From: Planctomycetota bacterium
GTDB lineage: Bacteria; Planctomycetota; J058
DNA length: 59,234 bases
Assembly: GCA_023954375.1 (NCBI GenBank)
Contig: JAMLIC010000056.1
Span: 1-59,234, forward strand
Reading direction: 5' to 3'
Part shown: piece by piece, positions 23,718 to 32,942 of the stretch
Layout of the letters: each line of letters opens with the position of its first letter
Position numbering within the stretch: position 1 is the first letter of the stretch
The notes under the pieces: generated by a model
Database searches by the model: none
What the model saw: the letters and a program-made list of their open reading frames with translations, nothing else
Told to the model about the DNA's origin: nothing
Position numbers and translations under genes: made by a program

Positions 23718-23747
23718 TTGGCCCTCCATGGGCGAGCCCGATACACT
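23718..23747 (+). promoter_or_regulatory. Possible promoter of the sigma factor-kinase operon
   Basis: TTGGCC (23718-23723), then an 18-base spacer, then TACACT (23742-23747). The GTG at 23766 lies 18 bases beyond, leaving room for the GGAGG at 23757-23761. Confidence 0.45.
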
Positions 23748-23765
23748 CCAGGGCACGGAGGCCCG

Positions 23766-24533
23766 GTGCCCACCCTGGACTCGAGGACCGACTCGGCGGG
23801 GTTCCCGCGCACGCGCTGGTCGCTCGTGGCGCGCGTCGCCCAGCCGGGCAGCCGCACGGGGTCGTCGACGCGTCGCCACGCGTTCGAGGAGCTCGTCGCC
23901 GCCTACTGGCGCCCCGTCTACCGGGCCCTGCGCGTCAAGCACCGCCGTCAGCGGGAGGAGGCCGAGGACCTGACCCAGGCCTTCTTCCTGGAGATGATCG
24001 AGAAGCGCACCCTCGAGCGCTTCGTCGCCGACCCGCAGGCCGGCCGCTTCCGGGGCCTGCTCCGCTCGCTCCTCGAGCGCTTCACGAGCACCTCCGACCG
24101 CAACGCCCGCCGCAAGAAGCGCGGCGGCGACGCGCCGCACGTGCCGCTCGACCCGGCGATGATCGAGGCGATCGAGGGGCGGATCGTCGGCGCGACCGCG
24201 CCGGAGGAGGACCCCTTCGACCTCGAGTGGCGGGCGACGATCATCGACCAGGCGCTGGCCGACCTCGCGGGCGAGGCGCGCACGCCGGTCGCGCGGCGCC
24301 GCCTGGAGGTGTTCCTCGCCTACGAGGTCGAGCCCGCCCGCGACGACGAGCGCCCCACCTACGGGGGGCTGGCGCGGGAGCTCGGCTGCAAGCCGCACGA
24401 CGTGAAGAACGACCTGGTCGCCGCGCGGCGCCGCTTCGCCGAGCTGGTCCTCGAGCGCATCCGCGACGACGTGCGCGACGAGGACGAGGCGCGCGAGGAG
24501 CTGCGCACGCTCTTCGGGGTGCAGCCGCCGTGA
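23766..24533 (+). CDS. ECF-like sigma-70 family RNA polymerase sigma factor
   Basis: The 255-residue protein carries the N-terminal motif F-P-R-T-R-W-S-L typical of a class of sigma factors abundant in planctomycetes and relatives. A sigma-2 region follows (residues about 35-105; FEELVAAYWRPVYRALR, EEAEDLTQAFFLEMIEK). A divergent sigma-4 helix-turn-helix lies at about 195-235 (TYGGLARELGCKPHDVKNDLVAARRRF). The GTG start has GGAGG four bases upstream. Its stop overlaps the kinase start (GTGA). Coupling to a Ser/Thr kinase suggests control by phosphorylation, as known for several such sigma factors that lack an anti-sigma gene. Confidence 0.9.
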   Translation: MPTLDSRTDSAGFPRTRWSLVARVAQPGSRTGSSTRRHAFEELVAAYWRPVYRALRVKHRRQREEAEDLTQAFFLEMIEKRTLERFVADPQAGRFRGLLRSLLERFTSTSDRNARRKKRGGDAPHVPLDPAMIEAIEGRIVGATAPEEDPFDLEWRATIIDQALADLAGEARTPVARRRLEVFLAYEVEPARDDERPTYGGLARELGCKPHDVKNDLVAARRRFAELVLERIRDDVRDEDEAREELRTLFGVQPP

Positions 24534-25435
24534 TCCGCCCCGAGGCTTACGCGCGCCTGGGCCAGCTGGCCTGGGTCCACGCCCCGCAGGGCGAGGCGGA
24601 CGACGAGACCCGGATCGGCCGCTACCGGATCGTCGCGCGCATCGGCTCGGGGTCGGCCGGCGAGGTGTTCCACGCCGTCGACCCGGCGGGGCATCCGGTC
24701 GCCGTGAAGGTCCTGCGCCGCCGCGTGCGCCGCGCCGGGCGCTACCAGCGCGAGGTCGAGATGCTCGAGCGCATCTCCGAGCGCGAGGGCGTCGTGGCGC
24801 TGCTCGAGGCGGGGAGCTGCCGCCGCGGGCCCTTCATCGTGCTCGAGCTGGCCGAGGGCGGCTCGCTCCGCTCGCGCCTGCAGCGCGACGGCCCGCTCGG
24901 CTGGGAGGCCGCGGCCGGCCTCGTCCTCCAGGTGGCGCGCTCGCTCGGCGTCCTCCACCGCGACGGGATCATCCACCGCGACCTCAAGCCCGAGAACATC
25001 CTCCTGCAGGGCGACGGACGCCCGCTCCTCTCCGACTTCGGCCTCGCCAAGGACCTGGGCGACGAGGACGGCGAGCTCACGGCCGCCGGCTTCGCGCTCG
25101 GCACGATCGGCTACATGGCGCCGGAGCTCCTCGACGCGCAGCGCGAGCTGCTCGGCCCGTGGACCGACGTCTTCGCCCTCGGGGCCGTCCTGTTCGAGCT
25201 CGTGGCCGGCAAGCCGCCCTTCCAGGGCAAGACGCTCAACGAGGCCGCCCGCTCGATCCGCGAGGACGCCGTCCCCGACCTGCCCGGCACGCCGCGCGCG
25301 CTGGGCGAGATCATCCGCCGCTGCCTGACGAAGGACGCGGCCGGCCGCTACCGCGACGGCGCGGAGCTGGCGGCCGCGCTCGAGCCGCTCCTGCACCCCC
25401 CGCCCCGACCCGAGGACCCCGCCCATGACGGCTGA
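24530..25435 (+). CDS. Cytoplasmic Ser/Thr protein kinase
   Basis: The 301-residue protein is a complete Hanks-type kinase domain. The glycine loop is IGSGSAGEVF and the ATP lysine is Lys60 (VAVKVL). The catalytic loop IIHRDLKPEN has Asp151, the DFG Asp is at 169, and the activation/P+1 region reads GTIGYMAPELLD. No transmembrane helix or extracellular sensor is present, which is unusual for this protein class and fits a dedicated role with its coupled partner, the sigma factor just upstream (GTGA overlap). The C-terminus overlaps the next gene by 11 bases. Confidence 0.94.
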   Translation: MIRPEAYARLGQLAWVHAPQGEADDETRIGRYRIVARIGSGSAGEVFHAVDPAGHPVAVKVLRRRVRRAGRYQREVEMLERISEREGVVALLEAGSCRRGPFIVLELAEGGSLRSRLQRDGPLGWEAAAGLVLQVARSLGVLHRDGIIHRDLKPENILLQGDGRPLLSDFGLAKDLGDEDGELTAAGFALGTIGYMAPELLDAQRELLGPWTDVFALGAVLFELVAGKPPFQGKTLNEAARSIREDAVPDLPGTPRALGEIIRRCLTKDAAGRYRDGAELAAALEPLLHPPPRPEDPAHDG

Positions 25436-26003
25436 CCCGCGCGCCGCCGGCGTGACCGACCCCGCCTACGACGAGGCCGAGCAGGCGCGGAGCGCCGCGC
25501 TCTCGAGCGCGCTCGGCGCGCGCAGCACCGGCCACGTCGTGCACATCGGCCGCAAGGGGGCGTTCTACGAGGCCGACCCCGACCTGCGCTTCCCCGCCGC
25601 CGGCTCGACCACCGAGCGCATGGGCGCCCTCGGCTACGAGCTCCTGGGCGGCCTCCTGTGCGAGCGCTTCCAGCGCGTCGTCGTCCGCGGCTACGCCCGC
25701 GCCGCCGAGGCCGGCGACGCCTACGGCCTCCTGCTCCTCCCGCCGTGGAGGTACCGGGCGGTCGAGTTCCTCACGCGCTTCGTCGACGGCACCTCGCTCG
25801 TGACCACCACCCACCCCGGCCCCGGCGACGACCCCGCGCGCGGCGTCTACCGCCAGCGCTGCCCCGGCCTCGCGGTGGCCGAGCTCGAGGCGCGGCACCG
25901 CGCCGGCGTGGAGGCGAGGGGCGTGGCCTCGCTCCCGGCGGAGCCGTCGCTGGCAGACCTGGCGCGGGCGCTCGACGACCTCCTGTGGCGCCTGGACGGG
26001 TAA
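25425..26003 (+). CDS. Protein of unknown function coupled to the sigma factor-kinase pair
   Basis: The 192-residue soluble protein has no signal peptide or membrane helix. Its ATG lies inside the end of the kinase gene (11-base overlap), so it is co-translated and is a candidate third component: a kinase substrate, regulator or effector. The middle has alternating beta/alpha character (HVVHIGRKGAFYEADP, RVVVRGYARAAEAGDAYGLL). The C-terminus is helical. I do not recognise a family. It stops one base before the convergent stop at 26005. Confidence 0.75.
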   Translation: MTADPRAAGVTDPAYDEAEQARSAALSSALGARSTGHVVHIGRKGAFYEADPDLRFPAAGSTTERMGALGYELLGGLLCERFQRVVVRGYARAAEAGDAYGLLLLPPWRYRAVEFLTRFVDGTSLVTTTHPGPGDDPARGVYRQRCPGLAVAELEARHRAGVEARGVASLPAEPSLADLARALDDLLWRLDG

Positions 26004-26004
26004 C

Positions 26005-27807
26005 TCACACCACCCGCTCGACGCCCGCCTCCCCCAGCAGCCGCACCAGCGGCGAGCGCGCGAACCCGGCCCGCAGGGTCGGCGGCAGGTCGTCGCGCAC
26101 GGCGCGCACCTCCGCCGCCGCGGCCTCGAGCCCGTCGCGCTCGCCGCGGCGCGCGCGCGCGCCGGCGACGGCGGCGCGCACCCACGGGTCGCCCTCGTCG
26201 GGCGCCCGCTCGGCGACCTCGTCGAGGAGCAGGTCGGCCTCCTCCGCCGGCGCGAGGAGCGCCCGCAGGAGCTCGAGCCGCAGCTCGAGGCGCGGCGGGA
26301 GGCCGCCGGCGAGCGCCAGCGCGTGGTCGAGCTCGCGCCGGCAGCCGTCGAGGTCGCCCGCCGCCGCGAGGACCTCGGCCCGGCGCAGGACGCACAGCGC
26401 GGCCTCGGCCTCGTCGCCGGCGCGGCGGAGGTCGCCGGCCGCGTCGTGGAGGAGGAGCGCCGCGTCGCCCGGGCGCCCGTCGAGCGCGGCGACCTCGGCG
26501 CGCGCCCGGGCGGCGCGGCCCCGCGCCGCCGGGAGGTCGTGCTCGGCGAGGACGGGCGCCACCTCGCCCACGACCTCCATCGCCCCGGGCAGGTCGCCCG
26601 CGAGGACGAGCGCCTCGGCCACGACCGCGGCCGCCGCCGCCGCGCCGGCCGCGTCCCCGTCGGCCAGGCGCGCCGCCCGCACCTCGCCGGCCGCGGCGAG
26701 CGCGCGCCCGGGCCGGCCGCCCACCAGGTCGAGCCGGGCGAGCGACAGCCGCAGGTCGTCGGCGGCGCGGGCGTGCGCCGCCGCGTCCGCGCCCGGCCAC
26801 CCGCCCGCCTCCTCGGTCAGGGCGAGCGCCCGCCCCAGCGCCGCGCCGGCCTCCGCCAGCGCGCCCGCGCGCTCGAGCAGCGCCCCCCGCCGGCGGGCGT
26901 GGTCCAGGGCGCCCGCGGGGTCGCCCGCCGCGACGAGGAGGGCCTCGGCCTTGCCGAGCAGGTCCGCCGCGCCGCGCACGGCCCCGTCGGCCTCCGCCTC
27001 GCCAGCGAGCCACGCCAGGGCGCGCGCCTGCGAGACCTCGGCCCCGTCGTCCTCGGCCAGCTCGCGCCACCGCTCGGCCACCTGCCGCGCCCGCTTGCCG
27101 CGCCCCGCCGCGCGCAGGGCGCGCGCCTGGCCGGCGAGCGACTCGCGCGCCTCCTGCCGCCGCCCGAGCCGCTCGTAGAGCGCGGTCGCCGCGCGCGCCA
27201 GCGCCACCGCGCGCGGCGCGTGCCCGATCGTGAGCGCGATGTCGCGCGCCCGCTCGAGCAGCGCGCCCGCCCCGAGGGGGTCCTCGCGCATGAGGTCGGC
27301 GCCGGCGACCTGCTCGCCCGTCGGGTCGCGGGTGAGGATCGTCTCGGCCACGCGGTCGATCCCGGCCAGCGCCAGGGCGCTCGCGCCCGCGCGGCCGGCG
27401 GCCTCCGCCACCTCGATCGCCATGGGGACGGGCAGCGCGCTGGCGCCCAGCAGCTCCCGGTAGCAGGCGGCGCCCTTCTCGTCGCGCTGGATCAGCGCGT
27501 AGAGCCGCGCCAGCCGCAGCCGCTGCTCGATCGTCAGCGGCCGCGCCCGCCGGCGGTCGAGGGCGTCCTCCAGCTCCTGCAGGGGCGGCAGGGCGTCGAG
27601 CTCCTCCAGGCGCACGCGGCGCGCGCCCGGGTCCTCGACGATGAACGCCCCGCCCCCGACGAGCGCCTGCACGACCGCCTCGGCCAGCCCGGCGTCGCCC
27701 CGGGCCGCCTCGGCCCGCGCCGCGACGAAGGACGGCGCCACGCCGGCCCGCGCCGCCAGGAGGGCGGCCAGGGCGGCCCTGAGCTCCTGCGGCGACGTCG
27801 CGCTCAC
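26005..27807 (-). CDS. Large TPR-like helical repeat protein
   Basis: The roughly 600-residue protein consists of repeated Ala/Leu/Arg-rich helical hairpins typical of TPR/SEL1-like solenoids, for example ARDIALTIGHAPRAVALARA, RAGALAEAGAALGRALALTE and EVLAAAGDLDGCRRELDHAL. It has no signal peptide and no catalytic motif. GTG 27807 is chosen because GGGGGAGG precedes it. The ATG at 27834 has no ribosome site. It lies 84 bases after the ABC/Gld-like operon on the same strand and may belong to it. Likely a protein-protein interaction scaffold. Confidence 0.8.
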   Translation of the reverse strand: MSATSPQELRAALAALLAARAGVAPSFVAARAEAARGDAGLAEAVVQALVGGGAFIVEDPGARRVRLEELDALPPLQELEDALDRRRARPLTIEQRLRLARLYALIQRDEKGAACYRELLGASALPVPMAIEVAEAAGRAGASALALAGIDRVAETILTRDPTGEQVAGADLMREDPLGAGALLERARDIALTIGHAPRAVALARAATALYERLGRRQEARESLAGQARALRAAGRGKRARQVAERWRELAEDDGAEVSQARALAWLAGEAEADGAVRGAADLLGKAEALLVAAGDPAGALDHARRRGALLERAGALAEAGAALGRALALTEEAGGWPGADAAAHARAADDLRLSLARLDLVGGRPGRALAAAGEVRAARLADGDAAGAAAAAAVVAEALVLAGDLPGAMEVVGEVAPVLAEHDLPAARGRAARARAEVAALDGRPGDAALLLHDAAGDLRRAGDEAEAALCVLRRAEVLAAAGDLDGCRRELDHALALAGGLPPRLELRLELLRALLAPAEEADLLLDEVAERAPDEGDPWVRAAVAGARARRGERDGLEAAAAEVRAVRDDLPPTLRAGFARSPLVRLLGEAGVERVV

Positions 27808-27891
27808 TCGGTCGTCCCTCCCCCGGCGGGGCATTGTCGCTCGTCGGGGGCGGCCGCGCCCGTCCGGGGCCGACGCGGCCTCGCAGGCCGG

Positions 27892-29643
27892 TCACCGCCC
27901 CCGGGGCGCCGGGACGACCGCGTCGATGCGGAGCCCGTCGGCCATTACGCGCAGCCGCGGCCCGGCGACGCGCGTCGCCGGCGCGACGCGCGAGACGAGC
28001 CGCACGCGCGTCGGCTCGCGCTCCTCGCGCCCCCCGGGCAGCCGCGGTCGGCGCCAGGCCTGCCAGTCCCACGGGATCCCCAGCGCCTCCGGCAGGTCGA
28101 GCCGCCGCCGGGCGGTCGACAGCGCCACCTCCCGCTGCGCCCCGGGCGGGAGGTCGCCCAGCGGCACGTGCGTGAGGGTCCGGTCGTCGTCGAGGACCAG
28201 CGTGGCCCGCGCGAGCGTCGTCCCCGACGTGTTGACCACCGTGACCACCGGGTCGACGCCGGGCGCGAGCGTGGCCGCGACCGGCCGCACGTCGGGGCGG
28301 AGCGTGTGGGTCCGCAGCCGCTGCGCCCCCCACGGGGGCACGCTCGCCTCGAGCGTCACCTGCGGCCCGCGCGCCGTGCGCAAGGCCGTGACGCGCGTCG
28401 GCCGGCGGCGCGACTCGTCGACCTGCTCGAGCGCGGTCGCGGCCACCGCGCGCCCGCCGGGCTCCTCGAGCTCCAGGCGGTGGTCCGTCCCCCCGCCCGA
28501 GGTGAGCAGGAGCTCGCCGAGCTCGAAGGCGGGGCCGCCGCCCGGCGCCGGCACCCAGAGCACGGCGCGCTGGCGCACCTCCCCCGCGCCGGCCCGCACG
28601 GCCGCCGCGACGACCGGGGCCAGCAGGGTGAACCCGAGCACGAGGGCGCAGGTGGCCCACGCCAGCCGTCGCCGGCCGGCGCGCCGCAGGGCCAGGGCCA
28701 GGGCGGGGCCCACGGCGAGCGCGTAGGCGCAGAAGAAGCCGCCGACGAGGAGCTGCGTGGGGGCCGCCGCGCCCTCGAACGGCCGCTGGCGGGCGTCGTC
28801 GAGCTGCTGGAGGGGCCACTCCCGCGTCGCCCGGGCGTCGGCGAGGAGCTGCCCGAGGCGCTGGCGGACGTCCGCGTCGAGCGCGGCCGCGCGCAGCGGG
28901 TCGTCGGCGAACGCCAGCGCCCGGCCGAACCCGAGGCGCCGCTCGCGCGCCAGCCGCCCGACCCGCTTCTGCGGCTCGGCGTCGCCCGCCGGCAGGTCGT
29001 CGAAGAACCGCGCGGCGCCGGGCGCCCGCGGGCCCGCCTCGGCCACGAGCAGGAGCCCGCCCGCGCGCACCCACTCGAGGAGGGCCTCCCGCTGGTCGGG
29101 CGACCAGGCGGCCGGGGCGTCCGCGCGCAGGAGCACGGCCGCGACCGCGTCGTAGCAGGCCGCCTCGGTGGGCGCCGCGGCGGCGTCGATCGTCGTCGCG
29201 TGCAGGAGCGGGTCCTGCGCCGGGTCCGCCGCGGGCCGCAGGGCGGCCGGCCGGCCGTCGAGGACGAGGAGGTGCCGCGCCGGGTCGACCTGGTCGGCGT
29301 GCAGGACGTGCTCGTCCAGGGTCCGGTCGTCGTCGCGGAGGAGGAGGGCGACCTCCGCGTCGATCGCCAGGGCCAGCGGCACGCGCCGCCGACCGCCCGG
29401 CGGGAGCTGGAGCGCGCGCTCGACCGACGCCCGCCGGCTCCGCGCGACGACGCGCACCGCCGTCGGGCGCGGGCCGGGGTTGTCGACGGTCACCCACACG
29501 TGCGCCGGGGTGGACGGGTCCACGGTCCCGCCGAACCCGACCTCGACCTCGCGCAGGGCCGGCGCGGGCTCGGCCTGGGCCCCGGCGGGGCCCCCGACGA
29601 GCAGGAGGGCGAGCAGGGGCCCGAGCAGGGCGGCGCGGGTCAC
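27892..29643 (-). CDS. Gld/GldG-like ABC-associated membrane protein
   Basis: The 583-residue product has a signal peptide (residues 1-24), then extracytoplasmic strand-rich domains. An alpha/beta segment reads YDAVAAVLLRADAPAAWSPDQREALLEWV, followed by GGLLLVAEAG, which resembles the GATase-like/DUF4350 fold of GldG-type partners. Two hydrophobic helices lie around residues 300-360. A final strand-rich part has Ig-like character (VTVVNTSGTTLARATLVLDDD). The GTG overlaps the permease stop (GTGA) and has GGAGG upstream. With the permease and ATPase it forms an export or cell-surface ABC system of the kind called gldA/F/G in Bacteroidetes, though orthology is not claimed. Confidence 0.75.
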   Translation of the reverse strand: MTRAALLGPLLALLLVGGPAGAQAEPAPALREVEVGFGGTVDPSTPAHVWVTVDNPGPRPTAVRVVARSRRASVERALQLPPGGRRRVPLALAIDAEVALLLRDDDRTLDEHVLHADQVDPARHLLVLDGRPAALRPAADPAQDPLLHATTIDAAAAPTEAACYDAVAAVLLRADAPAAWSPDQREALLEWVRAGGLLLVAEAGPRAPGAARFFDDLPAGDAEPQKRVGRLARERRLGFGRALAFADDPLRAAALDADVRQRLGQLLADARATREWPLQQLDDARQRPFEGAAAPTQLLVGGFFCAYALAVGPALALALRRAGRRRLAWATCALVLGFTLLAPVVAAAVRAGAGEVRQRAVLWVPAPGGGPAFELGELLLTSGGGTDHRLELEEPGGRAVAATALEQVDESRRRPTRVTALRTARGPQVTLEASVPPWGAQRLRTHTLRPDVRPVAATLAPGVDPVVTVVNTSGTTLARATLVLDDDRTLTHVPLGDLPPGAQREVALSTARRRLDLPEALGIPWDWQAWRRPRLPGGREEREPTRVRLVSRVAPATRVAGPRLRVMADGLRIDAVVPAPRGR

Positions 29644-31718
29644 AGCCCCTCCGCGAGCGCCGCCTGGAGCGCGAGCGCGAGGCCGGCGACCGCGAGCAGC
29701 GCCGCCGCGGCGCGCGCGCCGAGGACGAGGAGGCGCGCGGCGCCCGGCGCGTCGCCGGTCCGGGCGAGGAGCTCGCCGCGGCAGTCGAGGCAGCGCCGCA
29801 CGCCCAGGAGCCGCGTGCCGAGGACGCCGCCCCAGGCGGTGACGCCGGCCGGCACGGCCGCCGGGCAGCCGCAGGCGGCGCAGGGCGGTCCGGCCGCGAG
29901 GTCGGGCGGGGCCGGGCCGGCGAGCCGCTCGAGGGCCTCCGCCTCGCGCGCGAGCGAGCGGTGGCCCGCCCAGGCGTGCGCGCCGAGGAGCGCGACCAGG
30001 ACCGCCTGCCACAGCCAGAACCCGTGCGTGAGGAGCCCGCTCGTCGCCGCGTGGGGCAGGTCGGGGGGGACGCCCGCGAGGAGCACGATCACGTGCGACA
30101 GGGGCGACGCGAGCCCGACGAAGAAGGCCGCCGCCGCGAGCGGCCGCAGCTCCACGAGCTCCTCGTGGCGCGCCAGCTCGACCGCGGCCGACGCCACGAG
30201 CAGGGGCAGGAGGAGGAGGCCGAGCATGAAGAGCGCGCCGCCGATCAGGGCCCGGTCCGGCCCGAGGGCGCGCGCGGCGACCGCCTTGATGGCGAGGAGC
30301 GCGACGAGCCCGCAGGTGACCTGCGTGACCAGGAGCGCCGACGACGCGGCGAACGCCGCGGCGGCGCCCGCCCCCGCCCCCCCTCCCGGGAGCTCGAGCG
30401 GCTCGAGCGCGGCGATCGCCTCCCACGCGGCGGTGAACCCGAGCGCGTGCAGGGCGATCACCGCGGCGGCGACGACCAGGAACGCCGCCACGTCCATCGC
30501 CGCCGGGCCGAGGCGCCAGCCGCCGACCACCCAGCGGACGGAGGCCTGCGGCCAGCCGCCGCCCATGCTCAGGAGCGGCAGCCAGAGCGCGACGCAGCAG
30601 GCGAGCTGCGCGAAGGCCACGAGGGCCGAGGCGCGCCCCAGCTCGGCGACGGCCTCGACGTCGAACACGGCCCCGAGGAGGAGCGCGGCGACGAGCAGGG
30701 CGAGCGCAACCTGCTGCAGCCAGCGCGACGGGAGCGTCAGGCGCACCAGGCGCGGCCCGCGGTTCTCGAACAGGAAGGCCAGCTCGACCCGCCGCAGGAG
30801 CAGCGGGCGCACGCGGCGGAAGAAGGCCCGCCCGGCGTCGCCCGGCAGGACGACCAGGCCGAACGTGTTCAGCCCCGGCGGCCGGCCCTGGAGCGGCCCC
30901 GAGACGACGGTGAGCGTCGCCAGGAGGCCGAGCGCCGCCCACACCCCGAGCGCCCACACCGGCCAGGGGAGCTCGAGGCCGAAGGGGCGCGGGTCGCCGT
31001 AGAGCCGCTCCGCCGTCGAGGCCCACGCGCCGGCGCTCATGGCCCCGACGAGCGGCTGGACGAGGAAGCGCACGGGCGTGAGGCAGGCGACCGTCGAGGG
31101 GAGCGGGGCGAGCTCGGCCGCGATCGCGCCGCCGAACGCGGCCCACGCGATGAGCAGGGCCAGCGCCTCGTGCAGGAGGACCCCGAGCGCCATGGTGACG
31201 AGCAGGAGCAGGTTGGCGTAGGCCCACAGCAGGGCGTACGCCACGACGGTGCGGCCCGGCGTCGCCCCGCCCAGGAGCCCGAACAGCGCGACGAACGGCA
31301 GCGACGCGCCGAGGAGCGCCAGGAAGAACGGCTGGCAGGCCGCCCACTTGCCCGCGTGGTAGCGCAGCGGCGTGATCCCGGTGGTCACGAGCTGGTCGAG
31401 GTAGCCGCGCCAGCGCGGCCCCTCGAGCAGCCCGACGGCGCGCAGGGGGACGAAGAGGGTCAGGAGCAGGGCCACGACGCCGAGCGCGACGAAGGTGAGG
31501 AACGGCCCCGCGCCGAGGGTGACGACCGCCTCCCGGGCGCCGCGGTCCTGCTGCGCGAAGAGCAGGCTCGCGCCGGCCGCCGCGCCGATCGCCAGCGCCT
31601 CGAGCCCCAGCCACAGGCCGACCTTGTGGGCGGCGAGCATGGCGCGCGCCTCCTGCTCGGCCGAGGGGTTGTCCCAGGCGTAGGTCAGGGCGGCCCGCAG
31701 CCAGGCGCGGACCCTCAC
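29640..31718 (-). CDS. ABC-2-type permease with C-terminal zinc-ribbon-like segment
   Basis: The 692-residue polytopic protein has roughly 13 to 15 hydrophobic segments in two halves. The N-terminal half starts with a short cytoplasmic helix and has the ABC-2 look (RWRGYLDQLVTTGITPLRYHAGKW). Near the C-terminus CAACGC and, 26 residues on, CLDC could form a zinc ribbon, and a last membrane helix follows. The GTG at 31718 overlaps the ATPase stop (GTGA). The gene order ATPase, permease, GldG-like protein supports an ABC exporter. Confidence 0.82.
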   Translation of the reverse strand: MRVRAWLRAALTYAWDNPSAEQEARAMLAAHKVGLWLGLEALAIGAAAGASLLFAQQDRGAREAVVTLGAGPFLTFVALGVVALLLTLFVPLRAVGLLEGPRWRGYLDQLVTTGITPLRYHAGKWAACQPFFLALLGASLPFVALFGLLGGATPGRTVVAYALLWAYANLLLLVTMALGVLLHEALALLIAWAAFGGAIAAELAPLPSTVACLTPVRFLVQPLVGAMSAGAWASTAERLYGDPRPFGLELPWPVWALGVWAALGLLATLTVVSGPLQGRPPGLNTFGLVVLPGDAGRAFFRRVRPLLLRRVELAFLFENRGPRLVRLTLPSRWLQQVALALLVAALLLGAVFDVEAVAELGRASALVAFAQLACCVALWLPLLSMGGGWPQASVRWVVGGWRLGPAAMDVAAFLVVAAAVIALHALGFTAAWEAIAALEPLELPGGGAGAGAAAAFAASSALLVTQVTCGLVALLAIKAVAARALGPDRALIGGALFMLGLLLLPLLVASAAVELARHEELVELRPLAAAAFFVGLASPLSHVIVLLAGVPPDLPHAATSGLLTHGFWLWQAVLVALLGAHAWAGHRSLAREAEALERLAGPAPPDLAAGPPCAACGCPAAVPAGVTAWGGVLGTRLLGVRRCLDCRGELLARTGDAPGAARLLVLGARAAAALLAVAGLALALQAALAEGL

Positions 31719-32653
31719 AGGATCGTGCCCTCGGTGCGCCGCAGGAACACGTCCTCGAGGCGCGGCCCCTCCTCGGCGAGGCCGAGGACGGCGACGTCCG
31801 CCTCGACCAGCGCCCGCAGGGCGTCGTTGGGGCTCCGCGCCCGCGTGCGCAGGCGCAGGGCGTCGTCGACCCTGCCGACCCCGCTCACGCCGGGCAGCGT
31901 CATGAGGAGGAGCTCGGCCCGCCCCAGGTCGGCCTCGGGCACGCGCAGGCGCCAGGCGCGCTCCTCGGCGGCGCCGCGCATGGCCTCGGTGAGCGCGGCG
32001 ATCGCCCCGTGGGTGACCAGGCGGCCGTGCTCGATGATCGCCACCTCGTCGCAGATCTCCTCCAGGTCGGCGAGGATGTGGCTGGAGAGGATGATCGTCT
32101 TGCCGAGGCGGTTCAGCTCGAGCAGCACCTCGCGCACCTCGATCCGCGCCCGCGGGTCGAGCCCGGCCGCGGGCTCGTCGAGGACGAGCAGGTCCGGGTC
32201 GTGCACGAGCGTCTTGGCGATCAGGATGCGCTGCTTGATCCCGGTCGAGCCGGCGCTGACGAGCGTGTCGCGGCGGTCGCGCAGGTCGACGAGCTCGAGC
32301 ACGTCCTCGACCCGCCGCGCCCGCTCGGCCCGCGGGACCCCCGCGGCCGCGCCGAAGTAGCTCAGGTACTCCTCGACCGTCATGTCGGGCATGCGGCCGA
32401 ACTCCGCCGGCATGTAGCCGAGCCGGCGGCGGATCGGCCCCGTGGCCAGCCGCACGTCGCGCCCGAAGAGGTGCACGGCCCCGCGGTCGGCGCGGGCCAG
32501 CGTGGCGATCATGCGCAGGAGCGAGGTCTTGCCGGCGCCGTTGGGGCCGATCAGCCCGAGCAGCGCCCCGCGCTCGACGCGCAGGGAGACCCCCGCCACG
32601 GCCACGGTCGCGTCGTAGCGCTTCCACACGTCGCGGACGTCGACCACGGCCAT
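31715..32653 (-). CDS. ABC transporter ATP-binding protein with degenerate signature
   Basis: The 312-residue ATPase has Walker A GPNGAGKTS (about 36-44), Q-loop-region sequence RRRLGYMPAEFGRMPDM, Walker B LLVLDEPAAGLD and the switch ILSSHI. Where LSGGQ is expected the sequence reads SAGSTGIKQR, so the signature Leu-Ser-Gly-Gly is replaced. This occurs in some GldA/NatA-like proteins but deserves note. Its last 70 residues form a regulatory C-terminal domain. The start is ATG 32653. It heads the Gld-like operon. Confidence 0.92.
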   Translation of the reverse strand: MAVVDVRDVWKRYDATVAVAGVSLRVERGALLGLIGPNGAGKTSLLRMIATLARADRGAVHLFGRDVRLATGPIRRRLGYMPAEFGRMPDMTVEEYLSYFGAAAGVPRAERARRVEDVLELVDLRDRRDTLVSAGSTGIKQRILIAKTLVHDPDLLVLDEPAAGLDPRARIEVREVLLELNRLGKTIILSSHILADLEEICDEVAIIEHGRLVTHGAIAALTEAMRGAAEERAWRLRVPEADLGRAELLLMTLPGVSGVGRVDDALRLRTRARSPNDALRALVEADVAVLGLAEEGPRLEDVFLRRTEGTIL

Positions 32654-32942
32654 GGGCGGCGGGATGTTACAGCGCCGGCCGCCGCCGCGCACGCCCGTCG
32701 CGTGTCGGGATCGCCCCGCGCGGCCGGCGCCGACTTGCGCGGCCCGGGCGGGGCGAGCATAGTCCTCGCGGACCACCGACCGGTGGGCGCCCGGGGCAGG
32801 ACCTGGCGGGGGCCGGCCCGGCGCGTGCGGGTGGTCAGCAATCGCGTGTCCGGCCTCGTGGCGGCGCGCGGGACCTCGGGCGCCCCGGCGCGCGAGGCCG
32901 CCGCGCTCGCCCGGGCGGCGCGCCCGACTTCGAGGAGGACCC
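32654..32942. other. Divergent intergenic region without a gene
   Basis: These 289 bases separate divergent genes. The only candidate signal is TTGCGC (32735-32740), 17 bases, CATAGT (32758-32763) on the plus strand, a poor match that could serve the coiled-coil gene at 32943. Open frames here look like noise. Confidence 0.4.

Noticed and set aside
26323..31002. Very long plus-strand open frame
   Set aside because: It is antisense to four well-supported genes and has Arg/Gly/Pro-rich noise composition. This is expected in very GC-rich DNA, where stops are rare in non-coding frames.
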